Of a DNA stretch of 64,000 nt, positions 28,491 to 38,500 are shown one piece after another; position 1 is the first letter of the stretch; every line of letters begins with the position of its first letter. The translations under genes and the position numbers were made by a program. Location of the stretch: NCBI GenBank assembly GCA_039566865.1, contig CM076953.1:4960001-5024000 (forward strand). The letters are read 5' to 3'. Source of the DNA: Aurelia coerulea. Taxonomy: Eukaryota; Cnidaria; Scyphozoa; Semaeostomeae; Ulmaridae. The notes under the pieces are model-generated. The model made no database searches, was not told the origin of the DNA, and saw only the letters and a list, made by a program, of their open reading frames with translations.

Positions 28491-28906
28491 CCCGGGGGGG
28501 AGGGTACTCATTGACTTTCAATACGGGGGAGTCCGTGCCAATATTTGGGGTTCGAAATTTTACGTGAAATCAATATTTGGGGTCTGTGAATTACAACATG
28601 GACAAAAGTTCAATATTGGGGTCCACAAATTTGAAGAAAGGAAGAATCGTGCAATTTGGCCCTGAAGTTGCGAATCATGAAATAAATGTCCTGGTATTAT
28701 TCAAAAATTGAGAAGGATCAAGAAGCTCAAATTTAAATCATTCAAAAACATTTTAGAGGCCCCAAAAATAGATAACAATATTTGGGGTCTCTAAAAAATT
28801 AGACTCAATATTTGGGGTACCAAAACATTAGGCTTAATATTTAGGGGTCAGCAAAGAAATAGTGGCATGGACCCATCCGTATTGAAAGTTATGGAGTACC
28901 CCCCTG
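28491..28906. mobile_element. G-run element, 10-bp duplication
   Basis: The ends are a G-run then GGGTACTC at the left and GAGTACCCCCC at the right. Direct repeats GGATTTCTCC flank it (28481-28490, 28907-28916). The core repeats ATATTTGGGGT about six times. Same end architecture as 34501-34927 and 54581-54970. Confidence 0.75.
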
Positions 28907-29242
28907 GGATTTCTCCAGCTTCGCTCAAATTGTAGACATTTTGGAAAGCGTATTGGCGACTAAAGCAACACAAGTGGAGACCAAAACAGCTTTTTTGATG
29001 CGAATTTTAGGTCGATCGTCGAAAAGATTGTCTGGCGGAGACCGGCCTTAACAGCATAAATCTTCACAACGTTTCCAATCAGGGCTAACAAGAGCAGATT
29101 TTGTAATACAATAGCAACAGTTGCGTTTGATTGACACCTCAATTCAAAGCGATTAGCGGCTGCAGACAAAGGAAATTCTCTCAACCAGTAATTCAAAAGA
29201 AACAATGCCGCAAAAGTTTCCCGAAAACTGGTAGGGCAAACT

Positions 29243-31801
29243 CTTTTTTTTTTTTTTTATATTCATAAAATGTTACATTACATGTTACCTACTATGCTTT
29301 CTAATTACTATACTACAATACAACACTACAGGTACGATACCACAGGCAGCAAAAGACAATGACTACGCCCGTGGCCATTAACATAAAGACATGCAAATAA
29401 ATGAGATTAAGTAAAACATCTACAAAAAGCTACGCATACAATACAATTAATTACTGACAAATACTGGGAACTGTTTCACATTTTATGTAAGGCCAGCATA
29501 GGCGCACGATACCGAATGAGAGGAGCCCCAGACGACAGAACAGGGCTACTGGTTTTCAATGTAATCCTTCTGAAATACTCCGATTTTGTGTGGATGAACT
29601 TTGGTTCATACATCGTTTACCGAACATCAAGTGTGAAACAGACTTAACAAACGGGGAGCAAATAAAACACTTTGTGGCTGTGTGACGTATAATAAAAATT
29701 TGAGTTCAGCCAAACCGACCAGTTTTGTGGATAAAATTTAAGGTCACTTCTAGTATATTCTTATTTACGTCATCAGAAAGGTCTTTATCACCATACAATA
29801 AATATTGTACTAGAACGTTGTTTGGAAGGCTGTTGATGTGAACAAATGGTTGTAATAATTCCGAAACTCCAGCGAGAAGATCTCATCGGTGGATGCCGAA
29901 TGAAGGGCAAAGCAACAAAAAGTGTTCTGTATCTTCAATCCCATCGTTCGTTGGGCACATTGGGTTCACCGTATCTCTGAAATTATGCTTGAATTTATGA
30001 AAGTTCAATTTACTCAGACCAACCCTTATTTGGAAAAGATAAGCTAGGCCTATTGGGTCGTGAATGCCAAAAACAGATTTTGCAGGGGGGCGAATTATTG
30101 ATAGAAGCTTTTTCTTAAAAACAGCAGCAGACGGAGCGAGCCTTATTTCAGGATCAAGTTCATTCCATTCAGATAGGCAGTTTGGATAGAAGGTAGATTG
30201 AAATTTTTCTGTTCTTGCCCTTATTCGACCAATTACATCCTGGTTGCGAAAAGAATAGTTCGACTGATGAAGTGATGGGATAGGCTTCTTTGTGTACAAA
30301 GGGGTGAGATTATTTACTATCTTATAGAACAAGGTAAGGCGTCTACTCCACCTCCTGGAATTTAATGACTCCCAGCCAAGCTCAGTGTACAGTTTTTCTC
30401 TGGATGTTCCCCTCCATGTTCCTGTAATAGCAAGAGCAGCTGAATACTGCACAGACTCCAATTTTTCCATTAGATTTGACAAAATAATGTTTTGACTGAA
30501 ATCACACACTTTAGCTGGAATATGATAAATAACATCTCCGTAGTCCAGATGGGGTCGCACATAAAGCTTGTATATTTCATTTAAGGTATGCCTTGGTAAA
30601 TATTTGGAGAGATACTTTTGCAAACCAATGCCCTTTCTCGTTTTAGAGATAGCAGCTTTAATATGAGATGAAAAGGAAAGCTTTGAGTCCAAGATAATAC
30701 CTAGGTGTTTATGTTCGTCTACTCTTTTAACGGGTATGCTGTTAAAGATGATCACTGGATGATCTATTTCATTTCTTTTCCTCGAAAATAATAATTCAAC
30801 AGCTTGCTTTTGGGGGTCAGGATTAAAGAACATCCTCCAATCATGGGCCCACTGACTAATTAGTTTCAGGTCATTGTTCATGTGTTCTGCAGCTTTATTG
30901 GTTTCTCTGGCAACCGTAAACAAGGACGTATCATCAGCAAAAAGTTTAGCACGGCTTTCAAGAAAGTTTTCCTGCACCTCCAGAAACTTAAGAAACCATG
31001 ATAAATAGAAGAGGTCAAGTTCCAAGTTAATAAATATTTTTCAATTCAAATTCTACAGTTTCCTTTCATGCACAAGGCAAATCCTTAGCCTAATTGAGAA
31101 TTTAAACTTATTAAACGCTTGCATGCTGTTTGAACCAATTCTTCCCTTATGTTATGCTACTTTGAATGAAGAAAAGTACTTGCAAAATCAATATTTCAAC
31201 AACAACTTACCTCAGTTTGGACTTGCCCCAAGTCTCTTCCGCGAAAATAAAACCAAAATATATACCTCTGCCCCAAGTCTCTTCCGCCAAAAATAAAACC
31301 AAATATATCCCAAGTCAAGTCAGACGACCACACTGCGTGACAATAAGCGAACAACCAGCTGAAAAATTTCTTAGCAGTGCCAACCCCCAGCTCAATTTAC
31401 CGAAAGTTTTGTTTACTGGCCATAGCAACGGGCTCTGACCACAGCAACGTGTTTAGCATTACATTCCAAATCTGCAGAGAGATCATTTATATACACTAGA
31501 AATAACAACGGTCCTAAAATAGAACCCTGGGGCACTCCTGCCAAAACATCTCCCCAATTAGAACACTGTCCATTCAGAACCGTTCGCTGTTTTCGATCCT
31601 CAAGAAAATTTTGGATAAGAGAAAGAAGTTGCCCCGAAACGCCACATCGATTCAGTTTGTAAATAAGACCCTCGTGCCATACCCTATCAAATGCTTTTGA
31701 AATATCGAGATACACGGAACGAACATCCAGCGGGGGATTGCAGTCAAATGCCTGAAAAATTGTATGCGTTATAGAAAGTAATTGGTTGACTGTTGAGTCA
31801 C
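29243..31801 (-). mobile_element. CR1/Jockey-group LINE, 5'-truncated, minus strand
   Basis: The poly-A tail is the T-run at 29243-29258. Reverse transcriptase words are clear: YLDISKAFDRVWH, GVPQGSILGPLLFLVYIND (minus strand, 31413-31801) and LFADDTSLF (about 30930). The C-terminal thumb region [15 protein letters not shown] and the NDGIEDTEHFLLLC zinc-finger-like end follow (29883-30940). The element starts inside the RT domain, so endonuclease and ORF1 are absent. It is broken by a 499-bp insertion at 30952-31450 and cannot encode an intact protein. Homologous to the fragment at 40943-42155. Confidence 0.9.
30952..31450. mobile_element. 499-bp insertion in LINE RT, 8-bp duplication
   Basis: GTTTAGCA occurs on both sides (30944-30951, 31451-31458), and removing the insert plus one copy restores an uninterrupted RT frame across the AKLFADD motif. 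Inside, a 45-bp unit with CCCCAAGTCTCTTCCGC is tandemly doubled (31228-31310). No inverted ends are obvious, so the class is unknown. Confidence 0.75.
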
Positions 31802-32257
31802 CTCTCGCCTTGTGCAAGCGAAAGATGGTTTTTAAGGGAAGTTATGTGCTTATAGCGAAAGAAGAAGGGTAAATCTAAAGTTCTGTCGCTTAGATTATGT
31901 TTAATTGATTTAGGAACTGTTTTGTAATCGTTTCATTTTAAGCCCTACAGACGCGAGAATTACAATGCCTTCTGCTCCGCTCCTGAATCAAATAAATATA
32001 ATCAAAGCGACAGAACTTTAGATTTACCCTTCTTCTTTCGCTATAAGCACACAACTTCCCTTAAAAACCATCTTTCGCTTGCACAAGGCGAGAGTTTGCC
32101 CTACCAGTTTTCGGGAAACTTTTGCGGCTTTGTTTGTTTTGAATTATTGGTTGAGAGAATTTCCTTTGTCTGCAGCCGCTAATCGCTTTGAATTGAGGTG
32201 TCAATCAAACGCAACTTTTGCTATTGTATTACAAAATCTGCTCTTGTTATCAGGGCT

Positions 32258-32618
32258 TGGTCGTTAACATGCCAGACAGACTGAATACCTGAGTCTATTG
32301 TATCCTTGCTCAATAGGGACTCAGGATGAAACAGGGGGAACGATGATCCTGCTTAGGCCCATCCTCAACTATTACCTCGCAGAAAGGAAATTATACACAG
32401 TCTCATTTGGCACACGGTTACTGACGAAAATTAAGCATACGTAAGTTGAGTAAAGTTGAACCTACGAAAGTGTTGGGTCATTTTAGCAACAACAACTGGT
32501 TTATAAATTTGAGGGTTATGAACAACGCGAGGATTTCGAAAAATCTGTTTAGATTGACTTTATACAATGAGGAAGGTTGAACTAACAAAATTGGCCTCTG
32601 AAGTTACCCCTTGGACTA
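32258..32618. other. Intergenic, nothing recognised
   Basis: No gene or repeat family recognised between the MULE-like nest and the next MITE. Confidence 0.3.
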
Positions 32619-33490
32619 CCGGGTGAGCCAGAAAAAAATTCCCACCTTCGAAAATTCGTAGCACCACAAGTACTTAACGGATTTGAATGATTCAAATTCT
32701 AGTTAAAAGCAAAAAGATAGAAGCATTTTTGTGATTTTACTCGTCTTCTTACGAGCACTGCAAATATATTGTTGGGGATACGAACAGGCTAAGTTGTGAG
32801 CCTCAAGGAATCCTCTAAAAAGGGCTCCAGATCGCATGCGCAGTAACAATTTACTTCAATTACGTAATATGCAAATTAGCTGAACCGTTGAGAACAAAAG
32901 TAGAAACAAAAGGAGCCATACGCATGACAACGTGAGCCCCAACGTTGATTCGCTCTCAACAAAGCTAAAACACAATGTATCAAAACAATAGGGTTAGCAC
33001 TTCATCTCCCCAACAAATAGGCAAATTCAACTTTACAAAAGTTTAATGTTTTCAAAATGACTGAAAAAGGGCCTAAAACACTTGATCAAATCGTTAGGAC
33101 TCCCCTCATAAAGAACAATACGAGTTTCACCTCTCTCAAGAGTTACAAGACATAGATTCACAATCAGATACTAAAGATTTTCAATCGCATGGCAATAAAT
33201 GTGCAGACGATATCTCTCACCCATGAGAAATTGCATTTTCTTTGTTGTTCTGAGCGAGGAATCCTTCATGATTTGATTAGGCATTTTTGGCCTTTTTCAG
33301 TCATTTTGCAACCACCAAGTTTTGTAAACTTGAATTTACCAATGTTTCCAGTGCTCGTAGGAAGGCAAGAAAAATCACAAAAATACTTCCATCTTTTAGT
33401 TGTCAAGCAAATATTGATTGATTCCAATCCATTCAGTACTCTTGAAGCTATGAATTTTCAAAAGTGGGAACTTTTTTCTGGTTCACCGGG
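32619..33490. mobile_element. Foldback MITE, CCGGGTGAGCCAGAAAAAA ends, TA flanks
   Basis: The left end CCGGGTGAGCCAGAAAAAA and right end TTTTTTCTGGTTCACCGG are inverse, TA on each side, 872 bp. Arms reappear internally (ACTCGTCTTCTTACGAGCAC against GTGCTCGTAGGAAGGC). A distinct subfamily of the CCGGGTG group. The plus-strand frame at 33189-33560 is arm sequence. Confidence 0.75.
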
Positions 33491-34491
33491 TATGTGTGAA
33501 AGCATCATTATGAAAATTTGCGATTTGAACAAAATTGATAAAAAAGCAAATCTGATTTGATCTAGAGTTGTTAGTGCGTTAACAAGATCGATCTATTTAC
33601 AGTTCCTCTGAAAAGCTAAGCTACAGAGTCAAAACAAAGTTGCAATAATGTCTACCTCATAACACGTTTTCACCGTTCATTCTCGATGTCCTTGCACAAT
33701 TCAAATCCGACCTAATGGTGTCGAGGTAGACTGATAGACTTTGCTAAAAATGAAAGAAATCAATTCATTCATATAAAACATAAAAAAGCATCAACAGTTT
33801 CAAACATAAGATCAAAGATGAATACTTAATAATAGCCCCTACATATATCACTGAAAACCCAAAATCAGCCAAAGAAAACGTTTGGTTAACACTTTCGAGA
33901 ATTATTTTTTTCCTTCAGTTTTGACATGAAATCCATTTTTTCCTGAACACATTTCTTTTTGATAGCACCTCTGGAGGGACCATTACGGAAACAAGGTCGT
34001 ATTGAACTTTTAATGGTATCCCTGCCATTCTCAAGCTGGGGTGCTTTTAGAATATATTTTTAGCTTTTGCCTGTAAATTTTATGTACCTGTAATTAAACC
34101 ACTTTCTTTTTCATAATTTCATATTTTGTATATAAATTCATATGAAACATAAATTAGAAGTAATTAAAAGTTATCAACTGCGCGCACTCTAACTGCGTAA
34201 CTAAAGTATTTGTGGACTGTAATAAAGCCACAAATGTTTGGGGGCATTGCGTTGGGTCATATACCAAGTACTCGTAGCCTGTGTTCCCACAGGCTAAGTC
34301 CTTGAAACTTCGCTGGGAAGAGAAATTGAACCAATCAGTTTCGCAGTTATTTACGCCCCACGTTTGGCCTGTTGCCTTATTATGGCCAAATGAAGTGGTA
34401 AAATGTGTTAATGGAAAGAACTGAACGTAGCATAAAGCTGCATGAACCTACTGCCTGTCTCATGAATCGCATAGCAAGTTGCCACTACTCT
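33491..34491. other. Intergenic, no recognised gene
   Basis: No conserved domain or repeat was recognised. A short minus-strand open stretch near 33900-34030 is Lys/Glu rich but unsupported. Confidence 0.3.
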
Positions 34492-34500
34492 GGCTTAGGC

Positions 34501-34927
34501 ACGGGGGGGGGGGTACTTGATTTACGAAAATATGGGGACGTGCCGCTGGAAAATCTGAAAAGGCACCCTGTCCCGGAGTAAAATTCCCGAAAATGATACC
34601 CTGTCCCGGAGTAAAACTTTAAAAACAATACCCTATTCTTGGGTTTCTTCATACAAAATTGTAGCCTGCCCTGGGAATTTGATAGAAATTTGATAGAAAT
34701 CTATCAGAAAATGCGGAAATGTTGCCATCCAAACGATTTAAATCATATTCGCGTAGTGCAATTGGCTTACAACGACGATACGTAGTCAATTATACAAAAT
34801 ATGGACCCTGTCATGGAGCCGACAATACAAAAGTGATACCCTGTCCCGGAGTAGGAATCCTGAAAATGATATCCTGTTCGGCAGCACGTCCCCATACTGA
34901 AAAATATATGAGTACCCCCCCCCGGGG
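34501..34927. mobile_element. G-run element, perfect 9-bp duplication
   Basis: The left end is a G-run then GTACTTGA; the right is TGAGTACCCCC. Direct repeats GGCTTAGGC flank it (34492-34500, 34928-34936). The subterminal GGGGACGTGCCGCT is mirrored by AGCACGTCCCC. The core repeats ACCCTGTCCCGGAGTAAAA about five times. Confidence 0.8.
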
Positions 34928-34936
34928 GGCTTAGGC

Positions 34937-35462
34937 CTGTCCGCCATTACGATATCTTTGCACACGAGGTATTGTATATGATAAAAATCACTATTATTGA
35001 TCATTGACCAAGAAGACAATCACAAACAAAATCAAGCATCAGTGACAAAGGAAATGTGGCCAGCGAACCTTTGTATTTAAACTAACCAGCGGTAATAAAT
35101 GAAAAGTAACAAATGAATACAATAAACATATGCGCGGACATCACAGAAACTTTGGTGGGTCACTATAGTAAGCTTGCTTCTTCGTCGCGCGCAAAAAGCA
35201 CGAGAATAATCTCCGAAGCTGCAATCTTATTTAATGAGAAAAATAATCGGTGTATACTGCGCGTCTCAGACAAAAGCACCCCGTCTGCATCTCTGAGAAG
35301 TAAATTCATAAAGCATCATCGAAAATATTTTTCAATAAATGTAATCAAGAGGCTTCAACTTAGATTTTCCTGCAAACGCCGTAAAAATCAGCCCAAAACG
35401 CGCCCAGTTATCATAAATTCAACCCGAAAATGTCAACTGGAAAGGCTACAGCTTGGAAGTTA
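34937..35462 (-). other. Probable TAK1 3' UTR and downstream
   Basis: Directly follows the TAK1 stop codon on the minus strand. A possible ATTAAA poly-A signal is near 35230. The 135-codon plus-strand frame across 35113-35520 overlaps the last TAK1 exon antisense and resembles no family I know, so it is not called. Confidence 0.35.
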
Positions 35463-35577
35463 CTACAATAGTAATGAACCAACCTTTTCTTCAAGTAGTT
35501 TCAGATACTGTTCTAAATAAACAGAACTCCTTTGCTGCTCAGTTTTCTCTTCGTGAAGCTGTTGCTCTAGGTCACGC
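35463..35577 (-). CDS. MAP3K7: TAK1 last exon, stop TAG
   Basis: Encodes [19 protein letters not shown] and [19 protein letters not shown], then TAG at 35463-35465. It forms a charged heptad helix. Vertebrate TAK1 continues some 25 residues further, and an internal AAG|GTTGGT could be a weak donor to an unseen exon, so the exact C-terminus is uncertain. Acceptor CAACAG. Confidence 0.78.
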
Positions 35578-38500
35578 CTGTTGGAGTATCAGAACATTTA
35601 GCAACTCGTCGCATGGGCGATTCTGATAAGTGAAAAATGTTTTTAAATCAATAAGAGCGCTTACCTTTAGGATTTATTCCTGTGTACTTTGAATGTCCTC
35701 GCAGCTTTCAATTTAGTTAGGCCCGACAGCAGATCCTCACATGGTCAAAATGGCAAGTTCCTGTGGTTGTTCTCGTCATAAAGTCATAAAGTCATGGTTC
35801 TCAAGCAGGTCTTCTTATAAGAAACGACTGGACCAGTAAATTACTAAGGGGCCAGGTGTTGCTAGAAAGGAAACATACTTGAAAACCATGACTTTATGAC
35901 TTTTTGACGAGAACAACCGCAACAACTTGCCATTTTGACCATGTGAGGATCTGCTATAGGGCCTAGTAAATCGAAAGCTGCGAGGACATTCAAAGCACAC
36001 AGAAATAAATCCTAAAGGTAAGCGCTCTTATTGATTTAAAAACATTCTTCACGTGTCAGAATCGCCCATGCTCATCGTAACAATAAAAACAAAGTGAAAT
36101 AGCACCCATAACACCTCAATGACAGACCAAATCTTTTGCGGGAATAAACTATTTTTCCACACTTTTTTGGGTCTGGCTCAAAATGAGTTAAAGTTTGGTT
36201 TGAATACCAACACAAAAGAACAATTCTTGTCTGGAAAGGGGGATACTTTATGGCAATTTTAGTCTATGTAAGGACACACCATTTGGCAAGTTTGGTCCAG
36301 GAAACCTTAGCCTACGAGTAGACCCATTATCCTAAAGAATAAAGGGTCTACGAAATAAAGAGATAAAGCTTGCTACGGCTGCCAATTAATCTTCTATTCA
36401 AATAATGTGTGAAACGCGTCTCAACAAAGGCTGCATAAATTAAGTTCCAAAACTCAGTTCAGTTTCAGTTCAGTTCAGTTTCAGTTCAGTTTCAGTTCAG
36501 TTCAGTACAGATTCAGTTCAGTTCAGTTTCAGTTTCAGTTTCAGTTCCGTTCAGTTCAGTTCAGTTCAGTTCAGTTTCAGTTCAGTTCAGTTCAGTTCAG
36601 TTCAGTTCAGTTCAGTTCAGTTCAGTTTCAGTTCAGTTCAGTTCAGTTTCAGTTCAGTTCAGTTCAGTTCAGTTTCAGATTCAGTTCAGTACAGATTCAG
36701 TTCAGTTCAGTTCAGTTTCAGTTCAGTTCAGTTCAGTTCAGTTCAGTTCAGTTCAGTTCAGTTCAGTTCAGTTCAGTTCAGTTCAGTTCAGTTTCAGTTC
36801 AGTTAAGTTCAGTTCAGTTCCTTTAATTTAAATTTTCCACCACACACAAATTCGTAACTAAAAATATATTCTACTCAAAATCAAACAACGACAAAATTTA
36901 CAATATCAATGAAATACAATTCAAAAGTACAATAAAAACAAAGAAGGGATTTGCACGCAGGGAATTTCTTACAGGAGGAGCTCTCTCAATCGATAAACTA
37001 ATCGAGGAGAGAGCATGCCCTTGGTTAAAAACTTAGCAGATGTTCGAAAAAATGTGCTTCAATTCAATTTGCGGAAAGTCGTCACTTGAAAATGTTAAGA
37101 TCTTATAACTAATATGGATAACAAATTCAGTTTAACTTGATGACGGAAGGTAACTGCAAAACATGCTTGTTTGATTGGAGTAGGAATGCTGTTCCAAAAT
37201 TTTCATAAAACTTGGTCTAGCCAACAGTATCATTTTCAAAATGCTGATGGCACACCCTTACTCAAATTTGGCAAAGAACTCCCCGTGGTGATGAAAAACC
37301 CAAAAGTGAAACGCATATAAAAAATAAGGGACCGTTCATTATTTACAGAGGGGTTGGTACTGAAGAGAAATGTTTTCTTGTCCAAAAAATCTTCTTACCC
37401 AACTCTAAAAGTGACAGCAAAAACATCTACCCAACAATTTTTAGGTTGAAAAAATGTTGTTCAACCCCTACCTATAAACATGGTTCCAATGTCAAACGAT
37501 GTAAATTATCAATTCAATACTGTAAATATTGACGACAAAGATGAACAAAGTAGACACTGAGAGTGAAATGGATAGTGTTCATGATGTTGATGATGATATT
37601 GATAATTTTGGACTTTAAACATTTGGCATTAATTGGTGGGAAAATTTTGTTTTCACAACCTTGAAATTACATGAAAAAAAATATTTACCCAACCTTTTTA
37701 TGTCAGAAAATTTCTCTTACCCAACCCATTTCTATTCGGTACCAACCTCTTTATAAATAATGAACAGTCCCTAAGGCAGACGAAACTGGAACAAAACTTA
37801 CTTTCTTTGTAATAGATATTCCATATCTTTTTGAAGCATGATATATTGACTTAAAAGCTGAAAGGAAATGAAAATAATAACGTTCTTATATCGGGTGCGC
37901 CAAAATAAACTATGCACGTTTGGCAGGCCACAATAAATCGTACACTGAACCGATTTTGAAGATTTATGACTTAATCGTTAGCAGAAAGCCTGAATTAGAT
38001 TCTAGGACTTTTTGCAAATTTTTCCGTTATCAGTTTTTAGAGCCAGAAGCGAGTTTCTTAAAATGTTCGTTTTCGAAGACATTGAAAACGATCAAAAAAC
38101 GTCGATCAAATTTTGAAAGATTCAACACGAATGAACAAAGAGAAATCGTGTTCAGGGGGATTTGGGAGTTTAGTACGAATTCTCTTACAGCAGATTACAA
38201 TTGGTCGATTTATAAATCCCAAATCACCACGAAAATTCTCTCTCTTTGCCCATTCATGTCGATTGTTTGGAAAACTTGATCGATGTTTTTGATCGTTTTC
38301 AGTGATTTTCGAAAACTAACATTTTAGGAAACTCGCTTCTTGCTCTAAAGACTGAAAATGAAAAAATTTGCAAAAATCCCAGTATCTAATTCAGGCTTTC
38401 TGCTAACGATTAAGTCATAAATTTCCAAAATCGGACCTGTGTACGATTTATTGTGGCCTGCCAAACGTGCATAGTTTATTTTGGCGCACCCGGTAGAAAG

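Larger units (their letters stand above)
29087..32248. mobile_element. MULE-like foldback element interrupted by a LINE
   Basis: Ends AACAAGAGCAG and CTGCTCTTGTT, perfect 9-bp direct repeats ATCAGGGCT (29078-29086, 32249-32257). The left arm runs to about 29242, where a 5'-truncated LINE begins. The rest of the palindrome resumes at about 31802, including inverted inner arms AGCGAAAGATGGTTTTTAAG (31816) and CTTAAAAACCATCTTTCGCT (about 32058). Without the LINE it would be about 600 bp, the family size. Confidence 0.85.

Noticed and set aside
33189..33560. 123-codon plus-strand frame
   Set aside because: Most of it is the right arm of the 32619-33490 foldback MITE.
35113..35520. 135-codon basic plus-strand frame
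   Set aside because: Overlaps the last TAK1 exon and its 3' UTR in antisense; no start context, splice or family support.
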